Of a stretch of DNA of 5,552 nt, positions 5,481 to 5,552 are shown piece by piece (position 1 is the stretch's first letter; every line of letters starts with the position of its first letter). The notes below the pieces were generated by a model, which saw only the letters and a program-made list of their open reading frames with translations, was not told the DNA's origin and did not search any database. Source of the DNA: Sphingomonadales bacterium UBA658. Lineage in GTDB: Bacteria > Pseudomonadota > Alphaproteobacteria > Sphingomonadales > Sphingomonadaceae. The translations under genes were made by a program, and so were the position numbers. The stretch is taken from contig DBOA01000222.1 in assembly GCA_002299195.1 (NCBI GenBank), positions 1 through 5,552 on the forward strand. The letters run 5' to 3'.

Positions 5481-5552
5481 TCAGTCAAACAGCCGCGGCG
5501 GGACGGTGCGATTTACAACTTCGCGCAATGCAAATGCGGTTTCGATCCGCGC
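5481..5552 (-). CDS. Possible C-terminal end of an unidentified gene entering from the right edge
   Basis: From the right edge the minus strand is open in one frame for 23 codons and stops with TGA at 5483-5481. The peptide starts ARIETAFALREV and ends NRTVPPRLFD. Its composition looks protein-like: a helix-like alternation, then a Pro-Pro turn before the end. The other two minus-strand frames are also open for 12 and 21 codons, so openness alone is weak evidence. I do not recognise the family. The same strand and short distance to the porin's regulatory region fit a co-directional upstream neighbour. Confidence 0.45.
   Translation of the reverse strand, partial: ARIETAFALREVVNRTVPPRLFD

Noticed and set aside
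5297..5488. 63-codon minus-strand frame with a TTG start
   Set aside because: No ribosome site, rare start, no motif, and it overlaps the palindromes and the putative promoter region.
1..5552. CRISPR arrays, tRNA or rRNA genes, insertion sequences or phage genes
   Set aside because: Both strands were read for regular repeats, cloverleaf-like patterns and transposase or integrase motifs; none was seen.

Overview
The window looks like part of an alphaproteobacterial chromosome, most likely from the Sphingomonadales. This rests on moderate-to-high GC, the GC-rich wobble positions and a TorF-type outer-membrane protein typical of that group. It is inference from content; no rRNA or marker gene is present. 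Every convincing gene lies on the minus strand, so the window is described right to left, in the direction of transcription.

Right edge to 5481: a 23-codon open stretch ending in TGA is probably the C-terminus of a gene whose body lies outside the window. Then 5186-5480 is about 295 bases without a believable gene. It carries several inverted repeats and short direct repeats and presumably the promoter region of the next gene. At 4460-5185 lies a TorF-family putative porin with a strong Shine-Dalgarno sequence, a signal peptide and a C-terminal phenylalanine. It is followed by a strong hairpin plus U-tract (4386-4437) that reads as a rho-independent terminator. The terminator's T-tract ends directly at the start codon of the next gene.

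4385 to the left edge: a tightly packed operon of four genes. In order these are a PuuA-like glutamine-synthetase-family ligase (448 aa), a PuuB/OrdL-like FAD-dependent amine oxidoreductase (423 aa, TGATG junction), a class-III PLP-dependent aminotransferase related to glutamate-1-semialdehyde aminomutase (448 aa with a GTG start, GTGA junction), and the first 133 codons of a second, divergent glutamine-synthetase-family ligase cut by the left edge.

Together the operon suggests catabolism of a primary amine or polyamine through gamma-glutamylated intermediates. A ligase would attach glutamate to the amine, the FAD enzyme would oxidise the free amine end, and the aminotransferase would act on an amino-group-bearing product or aldehyde. 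The dehydrogenase (PuuC) and gamma-glutamyl hydrolase (PuuD) steps are not in the window. The actual amine is not determined by the sequence. The main points of interest are the two unlike ligases in one operon, the unusual aminotransferase in place of a GabT/SpuC type, and the terminator abutting a start codon that has no ribosome-binding site.
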